Assembly (NCBI GenBank): GCA_003565575.1
Contig: PXBV01000049.1
Location: forward strand, 1-8,712
Origin: Psychroflexus sp.
GTDB taxonomy: Bacteria > Bacteroidota > Bacteroidia > Flavobacteriales > Flavobacteriaceae
Length of the DNA stretch: 8,712 nt
Direction of reading: 5' to 3'
Shown piece after piece: positions 1-6,302 of the stretch. A program made the position numbers and the translations under genes. The notes beneath the pieces were generated by a model, which searched no databases, was not told the DNA's origin, and saw only the letters and a program-made list of their open reading frames with translations. The first letter of the stretch is position 1, and each line of letters begins with the position of its first letter.

Positions 1-445
1 CGGCTTTACCTAACTTTACCTCCTCGTTGGACATAATATCTTCGATAAGATTTACTAAAACCTCTGTATCTGTGTCCGATGAAAATGAATACCCCCTATT
101 CTGAAGCTCAGTTTTTAAAGATTCATAATTTTCTATAATTCCATTATGTATGATTGCTAATCTGCCAGAATTTGAAAAATGCGGATGGGAATTGACGTCG
201 TTTGGCTCTCCATGAGTTGCCCAACGGGTGTGACCAATGCCCACATTTCCTTCTAGACTCAGCTCAGCTTCACATTTCTTTTGCAAGTCTGCAACTTTAC
301 CTTTGGTTTTACAAAAGTTAAGTTCTTTTCCATTATAAATGGCCATGCCTGCACTGTCATAGCCTCTATATTCTAATCTCTTTAAGCCCTTCAGGATGAT
401 GGGATAAGCTTCTTGTTTGCCAATATATCCTACAATTCCACACAT
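1..445 (-). CDS. glmS: Glutamine-fructose-6-phosphate aminotransferase (isomerizing), N-terminal part
   Basis: GlmS converts fructose-6-phosphate and glutamine to glucosamine-6-phosphate, the first committed step toward UDP-GlcNAc for peptidoglycan and lipid A; it is cytoplasmic. The visible 148 codons are the class-II glutamine amidotransferase (Ntn) domain. The protein begins MCGIVGYIG, so Met removal exposes the catalytic Cys. Other family motifs are LEYRGYDSAG (residues 24-33), HTRWATHGEP (72-81), NGIIENY (101-107) and SDTDTEVL (123-130). The start is fixed because Cys must follow Met. The gene continues past the left edge of the window, so the two sugar-isomerase domains are not seen. 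It lies 11 bases after the DUF4270 gene and is probably the third gene of a leftward operon. No glmS ribozyme-like leader fits in that gap, so control by that route is unlikely. Identification is very secure. Confidence 0.97.
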   Translation of the reverse strand, partial: MCGIVGYIGKQEAYPIILKGLKRLEYRGYDSAGMAIYNGKELNFCKTKGKVADLQKKCEAELSLEGNVGIGHTRWATHGEPNDVNSHPHFSNSGRLAIIHNGIIENYESLKTELQNRGYSFSSDTDTEVLVNLIEDIMSNEEVKLGKA

Positions 446-456
446 ATTGTATAGTA

Positions 457-2019
457 TTAGTTAGTTTCAGTATAAATAATTCTCAATTTTAATCTTTTCT
501 CGGTATCCGCAGAGCGGTTTCCATGAATAACCACACCTCTAGGTGTGCCTATCATTCCTCTATGGATGTTTTCTGAAATGTTTTCACCTGAGAATCGGGT
601 TTTTTCTACATTAAAATCATTAACATTTGAACTTACATAAAGTCCCAGTTTTACATTTTCTTGGTCGCCATTCAACAGATTATTTATAAAATAAGTCATT
701 CTTATTCTGTAGAAAAAATTACCTTCATCATCCTCTCTCAAAATACCAAAATGGACCTGTCTTGATGAAAATGGATTTTCTGTAGCTGTAGGGTCTCTTG
801 TAAAATCCTCTAATGTTTCTTCATCTTCAAGATTAAACAAAAACACCCTTCGGCTTCTATTCATAGATGAGGGAGCTATATCTTGATTTAGATAAAGGTC
901 AATGCTGGCTTCATTAATAAGCCATCGGTTTTCTCTTAATTCATCTAACTCGTCTGAAACCCCGTTACCGTCTAAGTCTGGCCCTGAGAACAATTCCAAA
1001 ACTGCGGAAGACCCTTCACCTCCTTTCAGATATAAGTTTTCTTCTCCCTCAGTTGTATTTTGAGTAGATAAGTCTACGTTAAATTCATTTTCATAAAGGT
1101 TCATTTTGATCCCAACAAAATTCATTACAAATTCATTATACCGAGTTGTTACATTAATTTCTCCCTCATTATTGGTTTCCTGAATTTCATTTTTGTAGTA
1201 CATCGTAATATTTGCATCTGCATTATTGAAATCAAACATACCCATGGTAGACTCTGCACTTTGTTGCTCTGCTTCTAGCAGAAAGCCACGCAGGTAATTT
1301 TTAAATGCATTGTTGCTGGCTAGAACCTCTGGATTAGGAGCATTTATAATTTTATCTTCAAAATACTGAATAGGAAGTTTAACCCTAATCCTTGGAGAAC
1401 GGTTTACAGTGTCTTTATTTCCATTAAAACTGGTCTCAATAAGGGTTACAGCTCTTGTTGAGCTTGAAGGTCTTATCACTTGCGATGTAACAAGAGGTTC
1501 TTGTTCAATATTAGATTCAAAGTCAGATAATTGATCCGTGTAATAAAGCTGACGTTCTTGAAAATCTCCATCAGAGCCTGGATTAAGTTCTCTCAAAAAT
1601 TGATTGGACTGGTAAACATTAATTCTAAAACTACCATCTCCAAAAATGGAGTCCAGTTCATATTGATTCACCTCTACTTCTCTACTAAAGAAAGGTATGG
1701 TCATAACTACAGAATCTACAATAGGAGCTCTTCCAAAATCTGGATTGGTTTGCGGAAGATTTAGCTGCGTTAAGATTTTAGCTTCAGACTTACCATAAAC
1801 TGGATCATCATAAGTTCCTAAAAACAAGTTTCTAAAACCTATGGCTTGGACGGAGTTGTGCTTTTCGCTATAGGCAACAATATTTTCTGAAATATAATCG
1901 GGTTGAACTTCTATACTATTGATAAGATCAGAACCTACATCAGAATATTCGTTTTCGCAAGATAAGATTGAAACTAAAACTAGTAGGGAAGTTATGCTTT
2001 TAAGTGCAATTTTTGACAT
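457..2019 (-). CDS. DUF4270 family lipoprotein, function unknown
   Basis: A 520-residue predicted lipoprotein. The N-terminus has a lysine-containing n-region, a hydrophobic core (residues 9-19) and a lipobox ILSC with the acylated Cys at 21. The residues just after Cys are acidic (ENEYSD), which resembles the acidic surface-export signals described for Bacteroidota lipoproteins, so display on the outer surface is plausible but inferred. The rest is polar and beta-rich, with no transmembrane segment. I assign DUF4270 from overall pattern: the opening 'YSDVGSDLI', a repeated 'LGTYDDPVYG'-type segment (67-76) and a late 'WLINEASIDLYLN' segment (366-378). Length is normal for the family, whose biochemical role is not established to my knowledge. 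Residues 348-359 form an EF-hand-like calcium loop. It lies 4 bases downstream of the glycosyltransferase-like gene and 11 bases before glmS, so all three are probably co-transcribed. Confidence 0.85.
   Translation of the reverse strand: MSKIALKSITSLLVLVSILSCENEYSDVGSDLINSIEVQPDYISENIVAYSEKHNSVQAIGFRNLFLGTYDDPVYGKSEAKILTQLNLPQTNPDFGRAPIVDSVVMTIPFFSREVEVNQYELDSIFGDGSFRINVYQSNQFLRELNPGSDGDFQERQLYYTDQLSDFESNIEQEPLVTSQVIRPSSSTRAVTLIETSFNGNKDTVNRSPRIRVKLPIQYFEDKIINAPNPEVLASNNAFKNYLRGFLLEAEQQSAESTMGMFDFNNADANITMYYKNEIQETNNEGEINVTTRYNEFVMNFVGIKMNLYENEFNVDLSTQNTTEGEENLYLKGGEGSSAVLELFSGPDLDGNGVSDELDELRENRWLINEASIDLYLNQDIAPSSMNRSRRVFLFNLEDEETLEDFTRDPTATENPFSSRQVHFGILREDDEGNFFYRIRMTYFINNLLNGDQENVKLGLYVSSNVNDFNVEKTRFSGENISENIHRGMIGTPRGVVIHGNRSADTEKRLKLRIIYTETN
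943..978 (-). other. EF-hand-like calcium-binding loop within the DUF4270 protein
   Basis: Codons 348-359 of the lipoprotein read DLDGNGVSDELD. This fits the 12-residue DxDxNGxxDxxD loop of EF-hands, dockerins and thrombospondin type-3 repeats: Asp at 1, 3 and 9, Asn at 5, Gly at 6 and Asp at 12. Only one copy is visible. Such loops are common in secreted Bacteroidota proteins. Calcium binding is inferred from the pattern only. Confidence 0.55.
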
Positions 2020-2023
2020 ACAA

Positions 2024-2845
2024 TTAATCTTCTTCTTCGTTTAAAATATCTTTAAGATAGAATGTTTGATAAGCATTCGCCATTTCTTCCCGTTTCACAT
2101 AGTTCAAAACTGGGAAATCTTTTGCATCTAAGTAAGCAGAAAGCTCTTCTGAAATAGTTTCACTTCCTATGATAACTCCATCAGAATTATCAATGGCTAC
2201 TTTCAATATATTATCATGAGATGGATGATCTAAATGTTCTACTGCTTCATCTTCAATACCATCAAACAATACTTTCTTTTTCATATCTTTATCTAACGTG
2301 CCCTCAAAGTTTTGATTGTATACGGAGGTTACTATTTTAGCATCAGAAAACAAAGGTTCGTTACCATAATAATGTCTCAAATACATAGGCAGTAAAGAAG
2401 ACATCCAGCCATTTACATGAATAATATCTGGAGCCCAATTCAATTTTTTTACGGTTTCTATAACGCCTTTTGCAAAAAATATGGCACGTTCATCATTATC
2501 ATCAAAGAGCACCCCATCTTCGTCTGAAAAAGTAGCTTTACGTTTAAAATAATCCTCGTTATCTATAAAATAAACTTGCATTCGCTCTTTTGGAATAGAA
2601 GCCACTTTAATAATCAGCGGCATATCTAAATCATTGATAACAAGATTCATCCCAGAAAGTCTTATTACTTCATGTAGTTGATGTCTGCGCTCATTTATAT
2701 TGCCAAATCTTGGCATAAAAATTCGCGTTTGTCCACCAGTGGCATTGATAAGTTTAGGAGCTTCAAAAGAAGCTGAAGAAATATCATTTTCTGGCAAATA
2801 AGGAACAACTTCTGATGAAACGTATAGTATCCGTTTATCTTTCAT
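2024..2845 (-). CDS. Short glycogen/starch synthase-like protein (GT5 N-terminal domain only), probably catalytically divergent
   Basis: A 273-residue cytoplasmic protein resembling the N-terminal Rossmann-like domain of GT5 glycogen/starch synthases. RILYVSSEVVPY (5-16) matches the family opening, followed by conserved-fold stretches ATGGQTRIFMPRFG (35-48) and DIIHVNGWMSSLLPMYLR (140-157). True GlgA proteins are about 480 residues with a second GT-B domain that binds ADP-glucose; that domain is absent here and the reading frame ends cleanly. Key motifs are also changed: the KxGGL loop after the first strand is PENDISS, the usual HxHDWHxG is HVNGWMSS, and the usual THN..yQG is VYNQNFEG (175-182). 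Similar short proteins are widely annotated 'glycogen/starch synthase' in Flavobacteriia. Synthesis of glycogen by this protein alone is doubtful; a regulatory or partner role is possible. It is the first gene of the leftward operon, divergent from panC. The ATG start gives the expected MKDKRILYVSSE terminus. Confidence 0.8.
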   Translation of the reverse strand: MKDKRILYVSSEVVPYLPENDISSASFEAPKLINATGGQTRIFMPRFGNINERRHQLHEVIRLSGMNLVINDLDMPLIIKVASIPKERMQVYFIDNEDYFKRKATFSDEDGVLFDDNDERAIFFAKGVIETVKKLNWAPDIIHVNGWMSSLLPMYLRHYYGNEPLFSDAKIVTSVYNQNFEGTLDKDMKKKVLFDGIEDEAVEHLDHPSHDNILKVAIDNSDGVIIGSETISEELSAYLDAKDFPVLNYVKREEMANAYQTFYLKDILNEEED

Positions 2846-2881
2846 AAAACTATTGCATTAAAGATTACTGGCAAAAGTTGG

Positions 2882-2889
2882 CAAATTTA
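2882..2889 (-). promoter_or_regulatory. Candidate Bacteroidota -7 element for the leftward operon
   Basis: Read on the minus strand, this is TAAATTTG, a perfect match to the Bacteroidota sigma-ABfr -7 consensus TAnnTTTG, about 36 bases before the ATG of the short glycogen-synthase-like gene. No clean TTG -33 box lies at the usual 17-23-base distance; a TTTTAAC stretch sits there instead. The 108-base divergent spacer (2846-2953) must also carry the panC promoter. On the plus strand the best candidate is TAATATTG at 2921-2928, one mismatch from consensus, which I consider weaker. Start sites are inferred. Confidence 0.5.
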
Positions 2890-2953
2890 CAAAAATTTAT
2901 GCGGATTCACGTTAAAATATTAATATTGCAAATCCAAATTAGATACACAACTT

Positions 2954-3802
2954 GTGGTTACAAAATCAAAGTCAGCTCTCAAAAAACAGCTAGATCTATA
3001 TAAAAACGAAGGGAATACCATTGGACTTGTACCAACTATGGGAGCCTTACATCAAGGTCACATCTCTTTAATTAACCATGCTTACAGCTATTGCGATAAA
3101 GTGGTAGTAAGTATTTTTGTAAATCCAACTCAGTTCAATAACATAGCAGATTTAGAAAAATATCCAAGAGATTTATCCAATGATACTCAATTTTTGAAAG
3201 AGCATAATCCTGAAACTATTGTTTTCTGTCCGGAAGTAAACGAAATCTATACAGATAAGGTGGAGTCAGAATCATTTGATTTTGGCAATCTTGTTCGCCA
3301 TATGGAAGGTGAATTTAGGGCCGGGCATTTTGATGGAGTTGGTAGTGTACTCAAACGTTTGTTTGAAATTGTAAAACCACACAAAGCTTTTTTTGGTGAA
3401 AAGGACTTCCAACAGCTCATGGTTGTCAAGAGGCTGGTAGAACTTACCCAACAAGACATTGACATCATAGGTTGTCCTACCAGTAGAAATGAGTTTGGTC
3501 TTGCTCAAAGCTCTAGAAATTTTAGACTGAATAAAGCTCAGCTTAAGCAAGCAGAACTAATTTATAAAGCGCTTACAACTGCGAAAGTTATGTTTCTAGA
3601 ACACAGTATACCGCACATTATTAGTACTGTAGAACATATGTTTAAAGAAGATTCAAATTTCGATTTAGAATATTTTTCAATAGTAAAAGAAAAAGATTTG
3701 ATTCCTACTACCCAGAAACAATCCAAAGAAAAATACAGAGCTTTTATTGCTGCTAGTGTTGCAGAGGTAAGATTAATTGATAATATGGCCCTGAACTATT
3801 AA
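2954..3802 (+). CDS. panC: Pantothenate synthetase (pantoate-beta-alanine ligase)
   Basis: PanC condenses pantoate with beta-alanine using ATP, through a pantoyl-adenylate, to make pantothenate (vitamin B5, CoA precursor). It is cytoplasmic and usually a dimer. The 282 residues are full length. Motifs in order: PTMGALHQGH (27-36) including the HxGH nucleotide-binding signature, FVNPTQF (55-61), GHFDGV (124-129), FGEKDFQQL (147-155), GLAQSSRN (182-189, the KMSKS-equivalent loop) and the C-terminal AFIAASVAEVRLIDN (263-277). The start is GTG: the frame is open upstream only back to a TAA at 2921-2923 and contains no ATG there, and GTG places the Rossmann motif at the normal distance from the N-terminus. 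No Shine-Dalgarno sequence is seen, as usual in this phylum. panD follows after 3 bases and supplies beta-alanine, so the two steps are coupled. panB is not in the window. Identity is very secure; the start is fairly secure. Confidence 0.96.
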   Translation: MVTKSKSALKKQLDLYKNEGNTIGLVPTMGALHQGHISLINHAYSYCDKVVVSIFVNPTQFNNIADLEKYPRDLSNDTQFLKEHNPETIVFCPEVNEIYTDKVESESFDFGNLVRHMEGEFRAGHFDGVGSVLKRLFEIVKPHKAFFGEKDFQQLMVVKRLVELTQQDIDIIGCPTSRNEFGLAQSSRNFRLNKAQLKQAELIYKALTTAKVMFLEHSIPHIISTVEHMFKEDSNFDLEYFSIVKEKDLIPTTQKQSKEKYRAFIAASVAEVRLIDNMALNY

Positions 3803-3805
3803 TAT

Positions 3806-4153
3806 ATGCAAATACACCTTATAAAATCTAAAATTCATCGCGTAACAGTAACTGGCGCAGACCTTAACTACATAGGAAGCATTACTATAGATGAAGACCT
3901 CATGGATGCCGCAGGTATTCTAGAAGGTGAAAAAATTCAAGTGGTTAACAATTCCAACGGAGAGCGTTTAGAAACCTATGCTATCCCTGGAGATAGAGGG
4001 AGCGGAGAAATAACCCTAAATGGGGCGGCCGCCAGAAAAGTCTCCCCTGGAGATATTTTGATTTTAATGGCCTATGCCATTATGACCCCAGAAGAAGCCA
4101 AGACCTTTAAGCCAAAATTAGTTTTTCCAAACGAAAAGAACCTACTTAACTAG
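3806..4153 (+). CDS. panD: Aspartate 1-decarboxylase (pyruvoyl-dependent)
   Basis: PanD decarboxylates L-aspartate to beta-alanine, the second substrate of PanC. It is made as a proenzyme that cleaves itself between Gly24 and Ser25, Ser25 becoming the pyruvoyl cofactor. Here NYIGSIT places Gly and Ser exactly at 24 and 25. Other residues known from the E. coli enzyme sit at identical numbers: Lys9, Tyr22, Arg54, Thr57, Tyr58 and the NGAAAR segment (72-77). At 115 residues the length is slightly below the E. coli protein, with no truncation of the core. The enteric maturation factor PanM/PanZ is not present here; most bacteria outside the enterics process PanD without it. The gap to panC is 3 bases and to the next gene 5 bases, so co-transcription and possibly translational coupling are likely. 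Confidence 0.97.
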   Translation: MQIHLIKSKIHRVTVTGADLNYIGSITIDEDLMDAAGILEGEKIQVVNNSNGERLETYAIPGDRGSGEITLNGAAARKVSPGDILILMAYAIMTPEEAKTFKPKLVFPNEKNLLN

Positions 4154-4158
4154 ACTAG

Positions 4159-5121
4159 ATGAAAAAAGCCATAAAAAAAGGGATTAGAACAGTAGCCCCA
4201 ATGGCTTTAGGCGTTTTTTTTATTTGGTACTCATTCTCAAAATTTTCAACACAAGAACTTGAAGAGTTGTGGATGAATATCAAAAACGTGAATGTTATAT
4301 GGGTCATCCTTTCCTTCCTTATGGGACTTCTCTCTCATTTATCTAGAGCTTACCGCTGGAAGTTTTTATTAGAACCCATCCAGATAGTTCCCAAGTTCTA
4401 CAACAGTTTTTTCTCTTTGATGTTGGGCTATTTGGCTAATTTAGGAATTCCAAGATCTGGGGAAGTTTTAAGAGGTGCCACATTGGCTTCTTACGAAAAT
4501 GTCAAATTTGAAAAAACATTTGGGACGATAATTACTGAGCGACTTGTTGACTTAGTGATGTTACTCTCAATAGTAGGAATCGCTTCCCTATCTCAAAGCG
4601 AAAAAATTTTTAATTTCTTTAAAAGTCAAAACATAAACCCTTTTTTTGGAGGAATTGTGATTCTTTCGTTTATATTAGCATTGGTGCTTGGTTTTAGGCT
4701 TATTAAATTCAGCAAAGTTCCCTTTTTTCAAAAACTCAAAAAATTCATAGAAGACCTTTTTAATGGCATGAAGAGTGTGTTTTCCATGAAAAAGAAACTT
4801 TATTTTATTTTGCATACTTTCATTATATGGGGACTCTATGTCGGCATGTTTTATGTCTTAAAATTTGCTTTTCCAGAGACAAAAACTCTTGGAGTGGAAG
4901 CCACTTTAGCCGCTTTTGTCTTTGGTGCTTTTGCCATGTCTGTTACCAATGGAGGTATTGGCCTTTACCCCATAGCTATAGGTATTGCTTTTAGCACATT
5001 CGGGGTTTCCGTCGCTACTGGCGAGGCTTTTGGCTGGGTCATGTGGGGAACTCAAACTGCTCTAGTCATTCTTCTAGGTGGTCTCTCATTTCTTATTTTA
5101 CCTTTCATTAACAAAAGATAA
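4159..5121 (+). CDS. Lysylphosphatidylglycerol synthase TM-domain (UPF0104/LPG_synthase_TM) membrane protein
   Basis: A 320-residue inner-membrane protein with about eight hydrophobic segments, approximately at residues 11-28, 45-62, 81-97, 128-147, 163-182, 214-236, 247-284 (possibly two) and 292-315. Family motifs of the MprF N-terminal flippase-like domain are visible: RSGEVLRGA (99-107), TERLVDL (126-132) and the glycine-rich TNGGIGLYP (263-271). It lacks the C-terminal GNAT-like lysyl-transferase domain of MprF, so it should not make lysyl-PG. Stand-alone members are thought to move or help move lipids across the membrane, but the substrate here is unknown. It is linked to panD by a 5-base gap, which suggests shared transcription rather than shared function. 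The start is the only ATG that gives a normal positively charged N-terminus (MKKAIKKGIR). Confidence 0.88.
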   Translation: MKKAIKKGIRTVAPMALGVFFIWYSFSKFSTQELEELWMNIKNVNVIWVILSFLMGLLSHLSRAYRWKFLLEPIQIVPKFYNSFFSLMLGYLANLGIPRSGEVLRGATLASYENVKFEKTFGTIITERLVDLVMLLSIVGIASLSQSEKIFNFFKSQNINPFFGGIVILSFILALVLGFRLIKFSKVPFFQKLKKFIEDLFNGMKSVFSMKKKLYFILHTFIIWGLYVGMFYVLKFAFPETKTLGVEATLAAFVFGAFAMSVTNGGIGLYPIAIGIAFSTFGVSVATGEAFGWVMWGTQTALVILLGGLSFLILPFINKR

Positions 5122-5130
5122 TTTTGTTAA
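5108..5130. repeat. 9-bp perfect inverted repeat across the stop codon and following gap
   Basis: The arms are TTAACAAAA (5108-5116) and TTTTGTTAA (5122-5130), separated by GATAA, which carries the TAA stop of the membrane-protein gene. Each arm has only one G or C, so it would make a weak RNA hairpin with no clear U-tract after it. As DNA it could be an operator dyad for the esterase gene, because its right arm overlaps a -7-like element. The repeat itself is certain; the role is inferred. Confidence 0.5.
5119..5126 (+). promoter_or_regulatory. Candidate -7 element for the esterase-radA pair
   Basis: TAATTTTG is an exact match to TAnnTTTG and lies 27 bases before the ATG of the esterase-fold gene, giving a predicted leader of roughly 20 bases. 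No TTG -33 box is seen at the usual distance upstream (that sequence is inside the membrane-protein gene), so strength is doubtful. The element overlaps the inverted repeat at 5108-5130. Because the preceding gene ends here, the downstream pair may be read both from the pan promoter and from this site. Confidence 0.4.
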
Positions 5131-5153
5131 CTTAGCCAAATAATCTATACATT

Positions 5154-6299
5154 ATGAGATTCATCCTTCTTATATGCATTTGTTGGGTTTCATTCATTAG
5201 CCCTACGTTTTCTCAAATTGAATACCTCGATGTAAAATCAAGCATTCTTAAACAATCAAGGCAAATTAAATTACAGCTGCCTAGAAACTATGCCTCAAGT
5301 AAAAAGAAATATCCTGTCATAATTGTTTTGGATGGCGACTATCTTTTTGAACCTTTTGCGGGGAATATAGACTATCTTAGTTATTGGGAAATTATCCCAG
5401 AAGCTATTGTGGTAGGAATCAACCAAGCGGGATACCGAATAAATGACGGCAAACTTAACTCTGAAGATGAATTACCAGACACTACGGGTGCAGATTTTTT
5501 TGAGTTTATAGGTTTCGATGTATTACAAGCTATAGAAGAAAACTACAGGACTGCAGCTTTTAATGTCATTGCAGGAATAGATTACATGGCCAACTTTTCT
5601 AACTTTTATTTGCTTAAAGACTACCCCATTTTTAATGGCTACATCAATTTAAGCCCAGACCTTACCCCAAAAATGCCAGAAAGACTCGAGTTAAAACTGA
5701 AAAAAATTGACCAGAAAACATGGTACTATCTATCCACATCAAAAAATGATGTCAAAAATCTCAGAGATCAAATTCTGAGCTTAAACTCTAAATTAAAAAG
5801 TATTAGAAACCCAAATCTAAACTACACCTTTGAGGATTTTGACCAAGCAGACCACTACAGTTTTGTGCCCAATGCCATCCCAAAATCTTTACTTTCCATC
5901 TTTTCAGGATATCGACCTATATCTGATGATGAATATAAATCTAAGTTACTTAAAGCTAAATTCCCTTCCAATGTGCTAGAAGATAAATACTTAGACATGG
6001 AAGAGCTCTACGCCATAAAAATTCCCATAAGGATTCGAGATTTTCTAATGACAGAACGTGCTCTAATAGAAAATGAAATTTGGGAAGATTACAGAAATTT
6101 AGGTAGATTGGCCAAAAAACAAGCTCCAGAAACTGTACTGTACAACTATTTTATGGGTCGTTACTTTGAAAAAACTGGCCAACCCAAACGCGCTATAAAG
6201 GAATACCAATCAGCATATGGGTTAAAAAACGCAAATCAACTTACAAGTGATGATTTGCTTAACATGGCCGATGAGCTCTCAAGAACCTTTGGAAATTAA
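5154..6299 (+). CDS. Secreted alpha/beta-hydrolase-fold (esterase D-like) protein with atypical nucleophile and C-terminal TPR-like helices
   Basis: A 381-residue protein with a Sec signal peptide (MRFILLICICWVSFISPTFS, then Gln21), so it is probably periplasmic. Residues about 35-250 resemble the putative-esterase family (PF00756, esterase D/enterochelin esterase type): RQIKLQLPRNYASSKKKYPVI (36-56), VLDGDYLF (58-65), a segment at the nucleophile elbow, FNGYINLSPDL (160-170) and DHYSFVPNA (233-241) holding the likely catalytic His234. At the elbow the usual GHSxGG is GIDYMAN (141-147), so Asp143 replaces the nucleophilic Ser. Residues about 328-358 look like one TPR helix pair (YNYFMGRYFEKTGQPKRAIKEYQSAY region). 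Either it is a non-catalytic hydrolase-fold protein or it uses an Asp nucleophile, as haloalkane dehalogenases do; substrate unknown. It lies 32 bases after the membrane-protein gene and 3 before radA. The fold is fairly secure; activity is not. Confidence 0.8.
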   Translation: MRFILLICICWVSFISPTFSQIEYLDVKSSILKQSRQIKLQLPRNYASSKKKYPVIIVLDGDYLFEPFAGNIDYLSYWEIIPEAIVVGINQAGYRINDGKLNSEDELPDTTGADFFEFIGFDVLQAIEENYRTAAFNVIAGIDYMANFSNFYLLKDYPIFNGYINLSPDLTPKMPERLELKLKKIDQKTWYYLSTSKNDVKNLRDQILSLNSKLKSIRNPNLNYTFEDFDQADHYSFVPNAIPKSLLSIFSGYRPISDDEYKSKLLKAKFPSNVLEDKYLDMEELYAIKIPIRIRDFLMTERALIENEIWEDYRNLGRLAKKQAPETVLYNYFMGRYFEKTGQPKRAIKEYQSAYGLKNANQLTSDDLLNMADELSRTFGN

Positions 6300-6302
6300 C
6301 TT

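Noticed and set aside
446..456. glmS ribozyme or riboswitch upstream of glmS
   Set aside because: Only 11 bases separate glmS from the preceding stop codon, and that ribozyme class is a feature of Gram-positive bacteria.
1531..1764. Plus-strand 77-codon open frame inside the DUF4270 gene
   Set aside because: It is antisense to the lipoprotein gene, with a low-complexity translation and no supporting signal.
2924..2953. A longer panC starting upstream of the GTG
   Set aside because: The in-frame extension has no ATG, GTG or TTG before the TAA at 2921-2923, and the GTG start already gives a normal PanC N-terminus.
3247..3550. Two overlapping minus-strand open frames within panC
   Set aside because: They are antisense to an unmistakable panC, have no recognisable family features and no start context.
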